Source: CADEED01 sp035765415
Lineage (GTDB): Bacteria > Pseudomonadota > Gammaproteobacteria > Steroidobacterales > Steroidobacteraceae
Reading direction: 5' to 3'
NCBI GenBank assembly: GCA_035765415.1
Contig: DASTXR010000154.1
Span: 42,209 to 106,208 of the forward strand
DNA length: 64,000 nt
The notes under the pieces were generated by a model. The model saw only the letters and a program-made list of their open reading frames with translations, was not told where the DNA came from and did not search any database. The position numbers and the translations under genes were made by a program. The number at the start of each line of letters is the position of its first letter. Within the stretch, counting starts at the first letter, position 1. Below are positions 55,301 to 62,012 of the stretch, piece by piece.

Positions 55301-58300
55301 GACCCGTTATGTTCCACGAGACCAGGTTGTGCGTGCCCGTCGCGACGAACACGAAGTTCTCGATCGTGGGTCCTCCTCCGGCGACGTACCAGTCGCGCAG
55401 CGTGATGCGGTCCGCCTGTGAGTCGAACGGCGTGGCATCGCTGTCGCCCTTGGTGACGGCAACCTCGAGATCCGAGCCGTTCCGGCGCAGCATCAGGTCC
55501 TGGATGTCGATGCCCACGCCGAACTCGAGGAAGTCCGTGCCCGCGTTGGCGACGAGCGATCCGCCGACGGTGCCCAGGTGCCGCCGGAACGTGAGCGTCG
55601 GATGATCGTAGTCGTACTCGTCGCTGTTCCAGTGCGTGCCGTCGAAATACACCACGCCGTTCTTGGTGACCGTGCCGCCGCCCTCCGGGCTGAGCACGTA
55701 GCCATTGACGAAGGTGCCGTTCTGCCAGACGAGCTCCCAGTTGTTCACCAGGTCGTCTAACAAGATGTCGTGGCCGTCGCCACGCTGGTAGCGGAAGATG
55801 TCGTCGCCCGCGCCGCCGATGACCGTGTCGTCGCCAAGCCCGCCGGCAACGAGGTCGGAACCGGACCCGCCATAGACGGAGTCGTTGCCGTCGTCGCCGA
55901 ACACGGTGTCGTTGCCCGCGCCGCCAATCACCTTGTCGGTATCCGAGCCGCCCGAGACGAGATCGTTGTCGTCGTCGCCCGCCACCAGGTCGCGGCCCCG
56001 GCCGCCGAATCCGAAGTCGTCGCCCTGCAGGCCGAACATCACGTCGTCGCCCGCGCTGCCGTACAGGAAATCGCCGCCCGCGGTGCCGATGATCACGTCG
56101 TTGGACGCCGAGCCGACGACGAACGAGCCGATGTCACCGATGCGGATGTCTTCGCCATCGGCTAAGCGCAGCCACTCCACGCGCCGCGTCGAGTCGTACC
56201 AGTCGCGGATGACGATCTGATCGCCGGTGGCGACCCGCTCGCCGTTCTGGTCCTCGACCATCAGTTGCAGGATCAGGTCCTGGCCCGGTGCGCCGGCGGT
56301 GCCGGAGCGCCGGAAGAAGATGTTCTCCAGCGTGATGCCCGGGCCGAACGCGATCGCGTCCTCGCCGCCCTTCACGGAACCGTCGATTTCGTAGTCGCCG
56401 CCGCCGGCCCAGTTGCGCTGGAGCGTGCCGGTGTTCAGCAATTGCAGGCGCTGGTAGATAGAGTCGCCCACCGCGCCAGGCGTGGCGCTGGGATCGGATT
56501 CGTCGAACACCACATCGATGCCGTCACCGAAGCCGAACACATATTGATCCGTACCTGAACCGCCGAGCAGTCGGGCCTCGCCATTGGCGCCCCGATCGTC
56601 GCCGCGGCCGCCGGCCAGAATGTCGCCGCCGGCCCCGCCAAAGAGGTGGTCCGCACCGTCGCCGCCGATCAGGTAATCGCTGCCGCGCGAGCCGTACAGC
56701 AAGTCGTTGCCGGCGCCGCCATCGAGCATGTCGCCGTTGCTCCTGACGTTCAGCGCGGCGTTCGTTGCCGCCACGTTGCCGTCCGTGAACTGGTGATTTG
56801 CCGCACCGGCGAACAGGCGGTCGTCCCCCTCGCCGCCTATCAACCAGTCGTCGAGCTTGCCGCCGACGAGTGTGTCGTTGCCGGCGCCGCCGAGCAGGTC
56901 GTTGCCGTAGTCGCCGCCCGAGATGACATCGTTGCCCGTACCGCCATACATCGTCGCCGCGATATCGATGACGTGTCCCGCGGAGGTTCCCGCGGCGCCG
57001 TTGATCGTGAGCCCCGAGGCATTGGCGATCGAGTGGTCGGAAACCGTGATCGTATCCGCCGCATCCGTGCCGTTGATGCGGTCCTTGCCCGCAGAATTGA
57101 TCGTGTCGCCCAGGACGTTGATGACATTGCCTTCGCCGTCCGTGAAGCCGAACAGACGTTCGAGCGTGTCCTCGTTCATTGCAAATCCGACGGAGGCGCC
57201 CGAGAGCGCGTTGCCGTCGAGCGCGCCGTCGGGCACCGTGTCGAGGAATACGTTCCAGCCGCCGATCCAGTCCGTCTCGCCGCGTCGGGTGAGGCCAAGC
57301 TCGATGGCGCGCGCGAGCGTGATCGTCCAGCCCGCGGTGAACGCGCTGGTCGGCTCGGCCGCCATGAGCACGTCGATGGAGTCCCGGCTGGCGAGATAAC
57401 CGCCATAGTCCTTCGCGGTCGACACGTTGCCGAGCAGCACGTTCACGTCGAAGTGCGTGGCCACCATGAGTGCGGCGATGTGCTCTGCCACCGACGCACC
57501 CGGTGCCGGCATCGTGGCGGCGGCGATCTCGCTCATGGCGAGCGTCGAGGCGATCGCGCGCTTCGCAAAGATGTCGCCACCCGCCAGGCGCGGAATCATG
57601 TCCGCGATGGCGATCGCGGCACCGTAGTTGATGACCATGTTCGCCTGCCTTGTGCGCAGGGCGACGATTTCCTTGCCCGAGGCGTCGGTCGTGCGGTAGA
57701 CGAAATCCTTCTTGAAAGTGCCGTATGAGCCGGCGCGGATCTCCGATCCTTCGAGCAGGCGCGCCCCCGACATCGCGATGACGGAGTTCAGCAGCTCGGC
57801 GACGTTCGTTCCCAGGCTCCGTGCGCCATCCTTCGGCGCGCCGCCCCTGGCCCAGACGTTGGTGACGGCGAATTTCTGCTCGGACTGGTCCCAGCCGAGA
57901 TCGGCGCCCGACTTCGGCGTCTTGCCGAACAATGTGCCGATGAGTCCGCCGAGGATGTAGCCGACAAAGGCGCCGATTGCGGCACCGATAGGTCCCCCCA
58001 GGAACGTTCCGGCTTTCAGGCCGATATTCGCGCCCACGGTTGCGCCGATGGCCGTGCCGATGGCCGCGCCGATCTGACCGGCGACGGTATCGAATTCCAC
58101 GAGCTCGGCCGCGAGCTTGGTGCCGATGAAACCGCCAATGAGATTACCGACATTGACGGCGCGGAGCGCCTGGGCCACGGTGACCGTGGAGCTGGTCAGG
58201 CCCGTGATCACCGCACTGAGCTCGGCCGCGAAGATGGATTGTCCGAGATCCGCGAGCGTGCCTTCGAGACCGAGGTCTTCGAAGAGCTCTGCGGTCAGGA

Positions 58301-59696
58301 ACGAGGAAATCGCTCCGATGCCGGCGCCCGTGATGTCTTCACCGAAGTTCTCGAAGGACTCGCCGACATCGATGGTAGTGGTAACGCCGTTCAGCCAGTC
58401 TTCGAGGGCCTCGCCCAGGTTCATGCCGACGGTGCCAAGTAGTGTCGAAGCGGCGATCTGAACGCCCGGACTTTCGTGACGCGCGATGTGGCGCCCGAGC
58501 GTCGAGCCGAATACCTGGCCGACGTCGCTCGCATACTCGGCGAAGAAGCCCCGGGCCACCGTGAGAGCATGCTTCACCGCCTGCTCGAGCGTGTCGAAGA
58601 TGCCGCTGCTGGGCCCGAATTCGACGACGCATCCCCCTTGGGCAAGTCCCTGTACGGAGAAGCCCGCCCTGAATTTCGGGTTCTCCTCGAACTTGTTCTC
58701 GTACTGCTCGTCTGTGTCGGTGGGCGAGGTCGTCTGCCCGGGCTTCAGCTGAAGCACCCCGCGCTTGACGAGCTTGTCGATGACCTCCTTGCTGAGATGG
58801 ACGTTCGGATTGCTGATGGCCTTGATGGTCTCGTTGGCCACCTCACTCAGGCGCCGCTCGTTGTAGTGGTCGGTGACGTCCTTAACGCCGGACTGGGGAT
58901 GGTCGAATATCGACGTGTACCAGTCCTGGATGTCGGTCGTCTGGATTCCCAACTGCTGCCGCAGCTCCGGTGCGATCTCTAACATCAGCTCGCGCAGGGC
59001 CCCGTACTGGGAATCGAGAGCCCTGGCTTCGGTGGGCGTAATCTTGTCGGTGAGGTTCGCGAGAATCGTCGAGCCGAGGTCGGTGCCTTTGTTGGGGTCG
59101 TAGCCCTGCACGTAATGCTTGAGCGATTTGTCCTTGTGCAACAACTCGTGCGCCACGCGATCGAGAAGGCGCAGCTTGTCCCAGGAGTTGTTGAGCGTCA
59201 GATCGAGCGCTTCGGTGACCGTGACGACCGTGCCGGTACCGTCCCCGTGAGGGAGGCCGATCGTCGCGCCCTTCACGCCATCGGCCGGTTTGGCGGAGAT
59301 GTACGTCGGGGAATTCAGCAACGCATACCCCTCGGAGCCGTTGGCGCGCAGGATCTGCATCGCGCGCAGATTCTGGAAGTTCGGGTCGGTCTCGAGCTTC
59401 TGCCCGAGGATGTCCATGAAGCCGCCGATGAGGTTGAGCTGCTGCGCGCTGTAGTCGACGAGGGCGATCGTCGGCAACGCATAACTACCGGTCGGCGTGG
59501 GCAGGGCCTGGGCGCTGTAGGTGACTCGCCCGATCATGTCGAGACCCTGCGCGGCGAAAAAATCGTGGTACGCCAGCGCGTTGCCGATCCGGGTGGCGGT
59601 GCCCGGTGTGCATTCGTTTCCCGAAGCAAGACGCGCGAAATTCGATCTCACGGAAGTCCACGAGGGGGTGTCGGTAGTTTTGACCGGGGGCGCCAT
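46326..59696 (-). CDS. Giant RTX protein, 4456 residues, probable type I secreted toxin/adhesin
   Basis: Secreted calcium-binding protein. From the N-terminus: a domain with the zinc-protease motif HELLH at residues 183-187 (Glu 184); a glycine-rich hydrophobic segment at about 485-600 (GAAIGTAIGATVGANIG, GAFVGYILGGLIGTLFG) like an RTX toxin membrane region; an unassigned domain to about 900. Then five blocks of GGxGxD nonapeptides (about 914-1052, 1190-1316, 1472-1632, 1815-2098, 2723-3003), each followed by a haemolysin-related module (such as ITLRDWYVAGG). Cadherin-like repeats follow (about 2230-2700 and 3120-4090), then an EF-hand-rich segment VVLDLDGNGIDLLP (about 4097-4230) and a charged tail. 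A ribosome site GAAGGAGAG precedes ATG. The hlyC gene downstream suggests acylation and pore formation; this is inference. Confidence 0.93.
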   Translation of the reverse strand: MAPPVKTTDTPSWTSVRSNFARLASGNECTPGTATRIGNALAYHDFFAAQGLDMIGRVTYSAQALPTPTGSYALPTIALVDYSAQQLNLIGGFMDILGQKLETDPNFQNLRAMQILRANGSEGYALLNSPTYISAKPADGVKGATIGLPHGDGTGTVVTVTEALDLTLNNSWDKLRLLDRVAHELLHKDKSLKHYVQGYDPNKGTDLGSTILANLTDKITPTEARALDSQYGALRELMLEIAPELRQQLGIQTTDIQDWYTSIFDHPQSGVKDVTDHYNERRLSEVANETIKAISNPNVHLSKEVIDKLVKRGVLQLKPGQTTSPTDTDEQYENKFEENPKFRAGFSVQGLAQGGCVVEFGPSSGIFDTLEQAVKHALTVARGFFAEYASDVGQVFGSTLGRHIARHESPGVQIAASTLLGTVGMNLGEALEDWLNGVTTTIDVGESFENFGEDITGAGIGAISSFLTAELFEDLGLEGTLADLGQSIFAAELSAVITGLTSSTVTVAQALRAVNVGNLIGGFIGTKLAAELVEFDTVAGQIGAAIGTAIGATVGANIGLKAGTFLGGPIGAAIGAFVGYILGGLIGTLFGKTPKSGADLGWDQSEQKFAVTNVWARGGAPKDGARSLGTNVAELLNSVIAMSGARLLEGSEIRAGSYGTFKKDFVYRTTDASGKEIVALRTRQANMVINYGAAIAIADMIPRLAGGDIFAKRAIASTLAMSEIAAATMPAPGASVAEHIAALMVATHFDVNVLLGNVSTAKDYGGYLASRDSIDVLMAAEPTSAFTAGWTITLARAIELGLTRRGETDWIGGWNVFLDTVPDGALDGNALSGASVGFAMNEDTLERLFGFTDGEGNVINVLGDTINSAGKDRINGTDAADTITVSDHSIANASGLTINGAAGTSAGHVIDIAATMYGGTGNDVISGGDYGNDLLGGAGNDTLVGGKLDDWLIGGEGDDRLFAGAANHQFTDGNVAATNAALNVRSNGDMLDGGAGNDLLYGSRGSDYLIGGDGADHLFGGAGGDILAGGRGDDRGANGEARLLGGSGTDQYVFGFGDGIDVVFDESDPSATPGAVGDSIYQRLQLLNTGTLQRNWAGGGDYEIDGSVKGGEDAIAFGPGITLENIFFRRSGTAGAPGQDLILQLMVEDQNGERVATGDQIVIRDWYDSTRRVEWLRLADGEDIRIGDIGSFVVGSASNDVIIGTAGGDFLYGSAGDDVMFGLQGDDFGFGGRGRDLVAGDDDNDLVSGGSDTDKVIGGAGNDTVFGDDGNDSVYGGSGSDLVAGGLGDDTVIGGAGDDIFRYQRGDGHDILLDDLVNNWELVWQNGTFVNGYVLSPEGGGTVTKNGVVYFDGTHWNSDEYDYDHPTLTFRRHLGTVGGSLVANAGTDFLEFGVGIDIQDLMLRRNGSDLEVAVTKGDSDATPFDSQADRITLRDWYVAGGGPTIENFVFVATGTHNLVSWNITGLGTDAANNIVGTVGMDWITGNGGDDIISGDAGADVLAGNSGADTLSGGADNDVLYGGGGDDVLEGGAGADTLIGGSGTDIASYANASTTAMRAFLNAPATNSREGVGDSYVGIEGLEGTAGADRLGGDENGNILRGLAGNDTLLGGGGDDVYEFNALGNQDTIIDSPFSTEVILNTAGELNTAQYVATWTYLGFIPTPNNGTRHCYRLVVTSLANGEEVYRSRDTIDFTYTTGATRTMPATGWPASNAQWIGGAARTNNGNQIAREIFVAAPGGNDTLDFGMNISLSDLSFQRLNGGADLRVIYSGTSHHVTITGQNDANRAIETLQLRDGLSASLTQLVLVGETAGTGDDLVVGDANANTLSGLDGDDVLSGAAGNDTLQGGEGDDTLEGGAGSDALDGGNDSLTAGLAIDQADQTGARGDTIRYVRSTAAVTIDLAARTASGGHASGDTIALGSGGFASIENVVGSDGFNDTLRGDARDNHLAGLGGDDLLEGRAGNDLLLGGLGNDTVRGGDGEDNIAGEDGNDTIEGGNAKDLVAGNDGNDFLYGDAGDDMVSGGLGIDELHGGADNDQLGGDADNDTLYGDAGDDMLAGGTGNDTLFGGDGSDALAGQEGDDQLQGGAGDDTYVFDALSGAETVIDSQGTNSVAILEATQEQIWLSRVGNDLRIGLIGSTASMTLSGYYAAGGTRVREILLSSHSLFLAHAEPLITAMTAASAGTPASMPEAIGALASRYWHEGGKPAPIAADQQYTTDDLTSFDGTVGAVDHDENITSYAVSLDPEFGTVVLNPTTGAWTYTPNGVDSGVDIFTIEVTDADNNSTVQTITVNVTPTEPALPPLINVAQVALPQAPLTKVTLDSGSWAVNIEGQLADTDRSEDLDVRVSGVPAGITFNAGTNLGGGVWSFGDGPWPTLMLGPANWSQDLTLVVTASSREISNGRVAWATPVTLNIEVNARPTNVVPVQALSFNENTASGTVLTSLAATDGDAGDTATFQLVNNAGGRFTLDSNGTLRAGSTGMNFEAASSHVIRVRVTDTGGLTFERDLTVTVQNVNEVPVVTNQVLGTSEDTAFGGSVAATDPDGNIASYAVATAATRGAVALNTSTGTWTYTPTANLYGADSFQVRVTDAGGLSTVQTVTVNVTSVNDAPSAIALTGAPASINENDRPITGTVAAPVVLGTLSATDVDAPDAGDFATHVFTVSDSRFEVVSGNVLRLRAGSVLDFETATSVTFNVTVRDRNGAASGLTFTRSFTFNVADRDDYFYGGTGNDTITGTAGRNLIYGQGGNDTLTGAGVVDTIDGGDGADQLFGLAGADTLTGGLGDDVIEGGTGNDTASGGDGVDTLRGGDGNDTLAGDAGADLLQGGLNDDQLDGGADNDRLEGGDGNDRLVGGGGDDLLIGGLGADRFLGGAGVDTVSYENATAGVIVNLATLTGSGGEAAGDIFEDLPERLIGSGHADSITGSTGDDYIDGGAGDDTLLGGAGNDWLVGGLGNDTIDAQAGNDTLEGGAGNDILIGGDDSDTYLMDINSGVDEIRNFDPSGMDIDVVGYANITNGQLWFEKVGNDLVVSVVGTPVRTTIKDWYVGTTATERSNYKIDFFIASDHSSRTIDAEALVTLMAGYTRPTTQAQYDALLATPSFQTQWNTAWRLNAPPVVPAITSQTINEDGTLSLGLTITDDLTLPNGLAVVVTAVRTDNYGVEDLSLVNAPSISAPDVNGARTLTVTTKPNVSGQVAIKVVATDAGGLFTERVFLLTVNAVADTPVLSVVQAVTPTAPLTRPTLDGGSWGLNLQASLVDQDGSETLEVRIANVPTGITFNAGTDLGSGVWRFTPAQLTGLMILGPATWSQDLSLSVTAISRETSTGLTATSAATPLTIVINARPTDIGAPLLSFAENTASGTALTTLTRTDADAGDTATYTLVNNAGGRFSLDSNGTLRATSTALNFEAATSHTIRVRVTDSGGLTFERDFTVAVTNVNEAPTDIAPPASLQIAENSAAGTVIGAFTRTDIDAGDTATYSLTNNAGSRFTIDSNGTLRVGATGLNFEAATSHTIRVRVTDAGGLTYEEDFTVGVTNVNEAPTDISYGTLQVFEDVAPNTIVGTLSRADVDAGDTATYTMVNSAGGRFRVDANGTLRTDTTGFNFEAATSHTIRVRVADAGGLTYEEDITIGVLNRNEAPTDLIPDAALSVNENIAPGTHIAYFSRTDQDAGDSAVYSIYNDGSTLWDAGGRVTITPTGDLRIGSFAPNYESGGGSFTIRVQVLDSGGLSYVEAFAFNVVNLNEAPYNLRADRTLSFAENASGGLAWIVADDPEGNIASYAIVGGAGAPYFSLASNGLLSSGGTPFDHETAPNPTIRVRVTDTNGLAQELDFAVTITNVNEAPVINSSAFTVYEGSYGPPGSQLRQTSNLAATLSTTDPENNPVTYQVLQVGDAAPGGLAYNVYGVDSSGTITVWAPLDYEASSRKYHDITIRATDSLGASSDRTVRINLVNQNEAPTISFTHYDPGDKPFDGTFHWWYGNYWRTSWELAGWANVADPDGDSVSLSITSLIYQVASGTTLPNVTFSWVAASSPSTYAQIWNGNELRVNAIPAYSWYDQWISTGYTEARADITVRVTDPGGLWNFVTVSMLFHTELYAYFPVVLDLDGNGIDLLPLMDSAVPFDLDADGTLDYSGWIRRGDAFLALDRNGDGVINDGSEISFINDTPGATSDLEGLRSYDTNGNGAFDNGDERFAEFVVWEDANQDGVSQGEELRTLADHDITSISLQRELTGESLATTKDNAIIATSEFARGDGTIGTVGDVTLAYVAQHVRDVEVQPAGQPASVPEIAPNDLDAVQEALDFPPADTDTSIGEVDRSARGDAPPVPVRHEVGGVFENTGERDFAQSEQRAEVQPEATRSVPASNASEKRAAEGPAYKPEPRRIRAGEEWESELRVPQVRSALHASLDSVARRRLQMIDAMAGFSAEGSSMLALQPQRRVDAQTLELLTAVPGVRSLA
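48780..49680 (-). repeat. Tandem cadherin-like modules with DNA-level similarity
   Basis: Three consecutive units of about 300 bp encode the same order of motifs: NEAPTDI, then DAGDTATY, GRF, NFEAATSHTIRVRV and AGGLTYEEDF. Stretches of the DNA are near identical between units, so copy number could change by recombination. Confidence 0.75.
50690..51530 (-). repeat. RTX nonapeptide block 5
   Basis: The longest uninterrupted run (starting YFYGGTGNDTITG and ending near GGDDSDTYLMD) with about 28 repeats, placed between two sets of cadherin-like domains instead of at the C-terminus. Confidence 0.85.
53400..56955 (-). repeat. RTX nonapeptide blocks 1-4
   Basis: Four runs of GGxGxD-type nonapeptides (for example GGAGNDTL, GGDGSDAL) separated by haemolysin-related modules. 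Each pair of repeats binds calcium in a parallel beta-roll. The C/G-rich 27-bp period is visible on the plus strand as repeated cgccgccg-like words. Confidence 0.85.
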
Positions 59697-59707
59697 GGCT
59701 CTCTCCT

Positions 59708-60190
59708 TCAGTCGCGTTTGTCTTCAGTAACGGGCGGAATTTCGCAGGCGATCGAGATGTACCAGTCGTCGGCGGGCTGGTTTCGTCCTGCAAAGACGAC
59801 ATAGGTCTTGCCCGGATCGAGAACCACGCCCGTCTGCTCCTCGGGCTCCAACCGTTCGTGCTCGGAATGGCCGCGAAACGTATCCGTGGCGCTGGCCTGG
59901 CCGGAGTTGCGCAGGAATCGCACGCTGTCGAAACGCAGTGCGCTCAGCACGAGGCAGGGCTGCGAGGAGTTGGGGTCGTCGTCGAACTTGCCGCAGCGTC
60001 CGGAACGGTCCAGGACCTTTGCGCCGCTGACGATGGCGGCGACAGGCAGCCCGGCGGGCGACCGGCATTGCGACGGGGACGGCGCCATGCAGGAGGCGCA
60101 ACTCAGATTGAAGGAGGCAACTTCAGGGCCGCCGAAAACTTCGGCCGGCCGCTCACGCGCGTTCGTGCAGCCGGAGGCCAGCGCGATCAT
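59708..60190 (-). CDS. Small Cys-rich putative lipoprotein upstream of the RTX gene
   Basis: A 160-residue product if started at ATG 60190. It begins MIALASGC, a lipobox with Cys at residue 8, preceded in frame by hydrophobic codons (LGLGVQFVCAF), so the real start may be further upstream; TTG at about 60274 with GGGAG is one option. The mature protein holds six or more Cys and a segment EEQTGVVLDPGKTYVVFAGR. No family is recognised. It ends 11 bp before the RTX start, so it belongs to the operon and could anchor or chaperone the RTX protein at the surface. Confidence 0.6.
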   Translation of the reverse strand: MIALASGCTNARERPAEVFGGPEVASFNLSCASCMAPSPSQCRSPAGLPVAAIVSGAKVLDRSGRCGKFDDDPNSSQPCLVLSALRFDSVRFLRNSGQASATDTFRGHSEHERLEPEEQTGVVLDPGKTYVVFAGRNQPADDWYISIACEIPPVTEDKRD

Positions 60191-60596
60191 GAATGCGCAG
60201 ACAAACTGTACCCCTAAGCCGAGTGCCGAATTAGTTTCGGTCTGACCCGCATCCGTTGCGTTGTACTCAACCAAGTCCGCTCCCGAACAGCACTTGGAAA
60301 GAAGTTTGTTTTGAAGACCTCTGCAGTGACCGTAATTACTGTGACAGACGCGTATGAAAACTTTTCCACCGGTCAGGCGAAGTGTGCAGATACCGGTAAC
60401 AGGCAGGGTCTGCCACTCCTTGATATGGAGCGCGCGCCGCGCGTTGCAGTGCATGCTTCGTTGATCGCGTATTGACAGTGTGCGGCGCGCGGGCTCGTGG
60501 TTAGCCGGCATGACCGGGATCGAGAATCACTGACACCCGGCGCGGCTTCCACCTACGCCGCTCGCCGCCCCGCGTTCTGATAATCCGTTGACCAGG
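60191..60596. promoter_or_regulatory. Divergent region upstream of RTX operon and CapK gene
   Basis: About 406 bp between minus-strand lipoprotein and plus-strand CapK. It is less G+C rich than its flanks and must drive the RTX operon. No clear operator seen; GTAATTACTGTGAC near 60333 is the most A+T-rich part and a possible promoter area. Confidence 0.4.
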
Positions 60597-62012
60597 ATGG
60601 TTGCGCAGGTGGACGTTGCGGTGATTTTCAAATACGCGGGCCGCCATGCCCTCAAGCGCAATCCATGGGTGCTTCGGCAGGCTTCGGACCTGATGAGCCG
60701 CGAGTCCGCGCTGCCAGCGGAGCATCGGGCGCGCCAGGAGCTCCTGCTCGAGCGCGTGTTTCACGATGCGCGCCACATTCCGGCGTACGCGCGTCATGTC
60801 GCGAAGGCGAGCGACCATCATCGGCTCGAGTCGCTGCGCGATGCGTTCCCGATCATCGACAAGACAACGCTGCTGCAGCACCGCAACGATTTCTTTGCGG
60901 GCGGACGCGTTCCGAAATATCGATCGACGGTGGCGGCAACCAGCGGCACGACGGGCACGCCGCTCGATGTCTATCGAAGTTTCAGCTCCATCCTCTGGGA
61001 AGAAGCCTTTCACTTGCAGCACTGGCAGTGGGCGGGCTGGAGCCGCGGGCAGCGCCAGGCGGTGCTTCGCGGCGAGATCGTGATCCCCGTCGACCAGCGT
61101 GGCCCGCCTTACTGGTTCAAGGACACGGTCGGCGGTCAGCTGGTGTTATCCACCCGCCATCTCGACCGGCAATCCGCGCCGCTGTTCGCCGAGGCGCTGC
61201 AACGGTTTGGCGCCACGCAATTGCGCGCCTATCCATCCGCCGCCTACGAGCTGGCAACTCTGGTCGCTGAAACCGGCATTCCGGTTCGCTTCCAGTCCGT
61301 GATCACCGGTTCCGAAATGCTCTACGACTTCCAGCGGCAACGCATCGAGTCGGTGTTCAAAGCCCGCGTCTTCGATTTTTACAGCATGGCCGAACGCGTG
61401 GCGTACGCATCGCAGTGTGAACGCGGCCGCATGCATGTGAACCCGGAATATGGCGTGCTCGAGATCGTCGACGATCAGGGCCGCCCCACGGACGAAGGCA
61501 CGATCGTCGGCACCTCGCTGCACAACACCGTCGCGCCGCTCATCCGCTACCGCATGAACGACACCGCGCGCTGGAGTCACGAGCCCTGCCCTTGCGGCCG
61601 TACCTATCCCGTCATCGAAAACCTGGGTGGCCGGCTCGCGGATCAGCTTTACGATCTCGATGGCCGCGCCGTGAATGGCACGGTGATCGGGTTCGCGTTC
61701 GATGGCATGCGCCATATCCAGAAGGCCCAGGTGGTGCAGCCTGCCGCGGATCGATGGCTCATTCGCATCGTCCCCGGCGTCGGATACACGGCCGACGATG
61801 GGCAGCGCGTGCTCGACAAGCTCGCGGCCGAAGTATCGGCGCGCGTCGCGGCACGAATCGAGCTCGTCGATGCAATCCCGGCGCTGCCGAGCGGCAAATA
61901 CAAATGGGTGGTGCGCGAATATCGCGGCGATGCGCCGGCGCCCGAAGGGCCGGGAATCACGCCGCGTCCGCCCACGCGCGTCGCCGGAGCGGGGGCCGGC
62001 GCTTCATGCTGA
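60597..62012 (+). CDS. CapK/PaaK-type adenylate-forming enzyme
   Basis: A 471-residue member of the phenylacetate-CoA ligase/CapK family. AMP-binding motif ATSGTTGTPLDVYRS, then LRAYPSAAYELA, SVITGSEMLYDFQR, YSMAERVA and a C-terminal LPSGKYKWVVREY. CapK-like proteins appear in exopolysaccharide and lipid modification. I take ATG 60597; TTG 60588 and a later GTG are alternatives, and no strong ribosome site is present. It overlaps the next gene by 7 bp. Confidence 0.85.
   Translation: MVAQVDVAVIFKYAGRHALKRNPWVLRQASDLMSRESALPAEHRARQELLLERVFHDARHIPAYARHVAKASDHHRLESLRDAFPIIDKTTLLQHRNDFFAGGRVPKYRSTVAATSGTTGTPLDVYRSFSSILWEEAFHLQHWQWAGWSRGQRQAVLRGEIVIPVDQRGPPYWFKDTVGGQLVLSTRHLDRQSAPLFAEALQRFGATQLRAYPSAAYELATLVAETGIPVRFQSVITGSEMLYDFQRQRIESVFKARVFDFYSMAERVAYASQCERGRMHVNPEYGVLEIVDDQGRPTDEGTIVGTSLHNTVAPLIRYRMNDTARWSHEPCPCGRTYPVIENLGGRLADQLYDLDGRAVNGTVIGFAFDGMRHIQKAQVVQPAADRWLIRIVPGVGYTADDGQRVLDKLAAEVSARVAARIELVDAIPALPSGKYKWVVREYRGDAPAPEGPGITPRPPTRVAGAGAGASC

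Noticed and set aside
50690..56955. Short regular repeats that could be taken for a CRISPR array
   Set aside because: They encode GGxGxD repeats in one continuous frame, vary in sequence and have no constant repeat plus unique spacer pattern.
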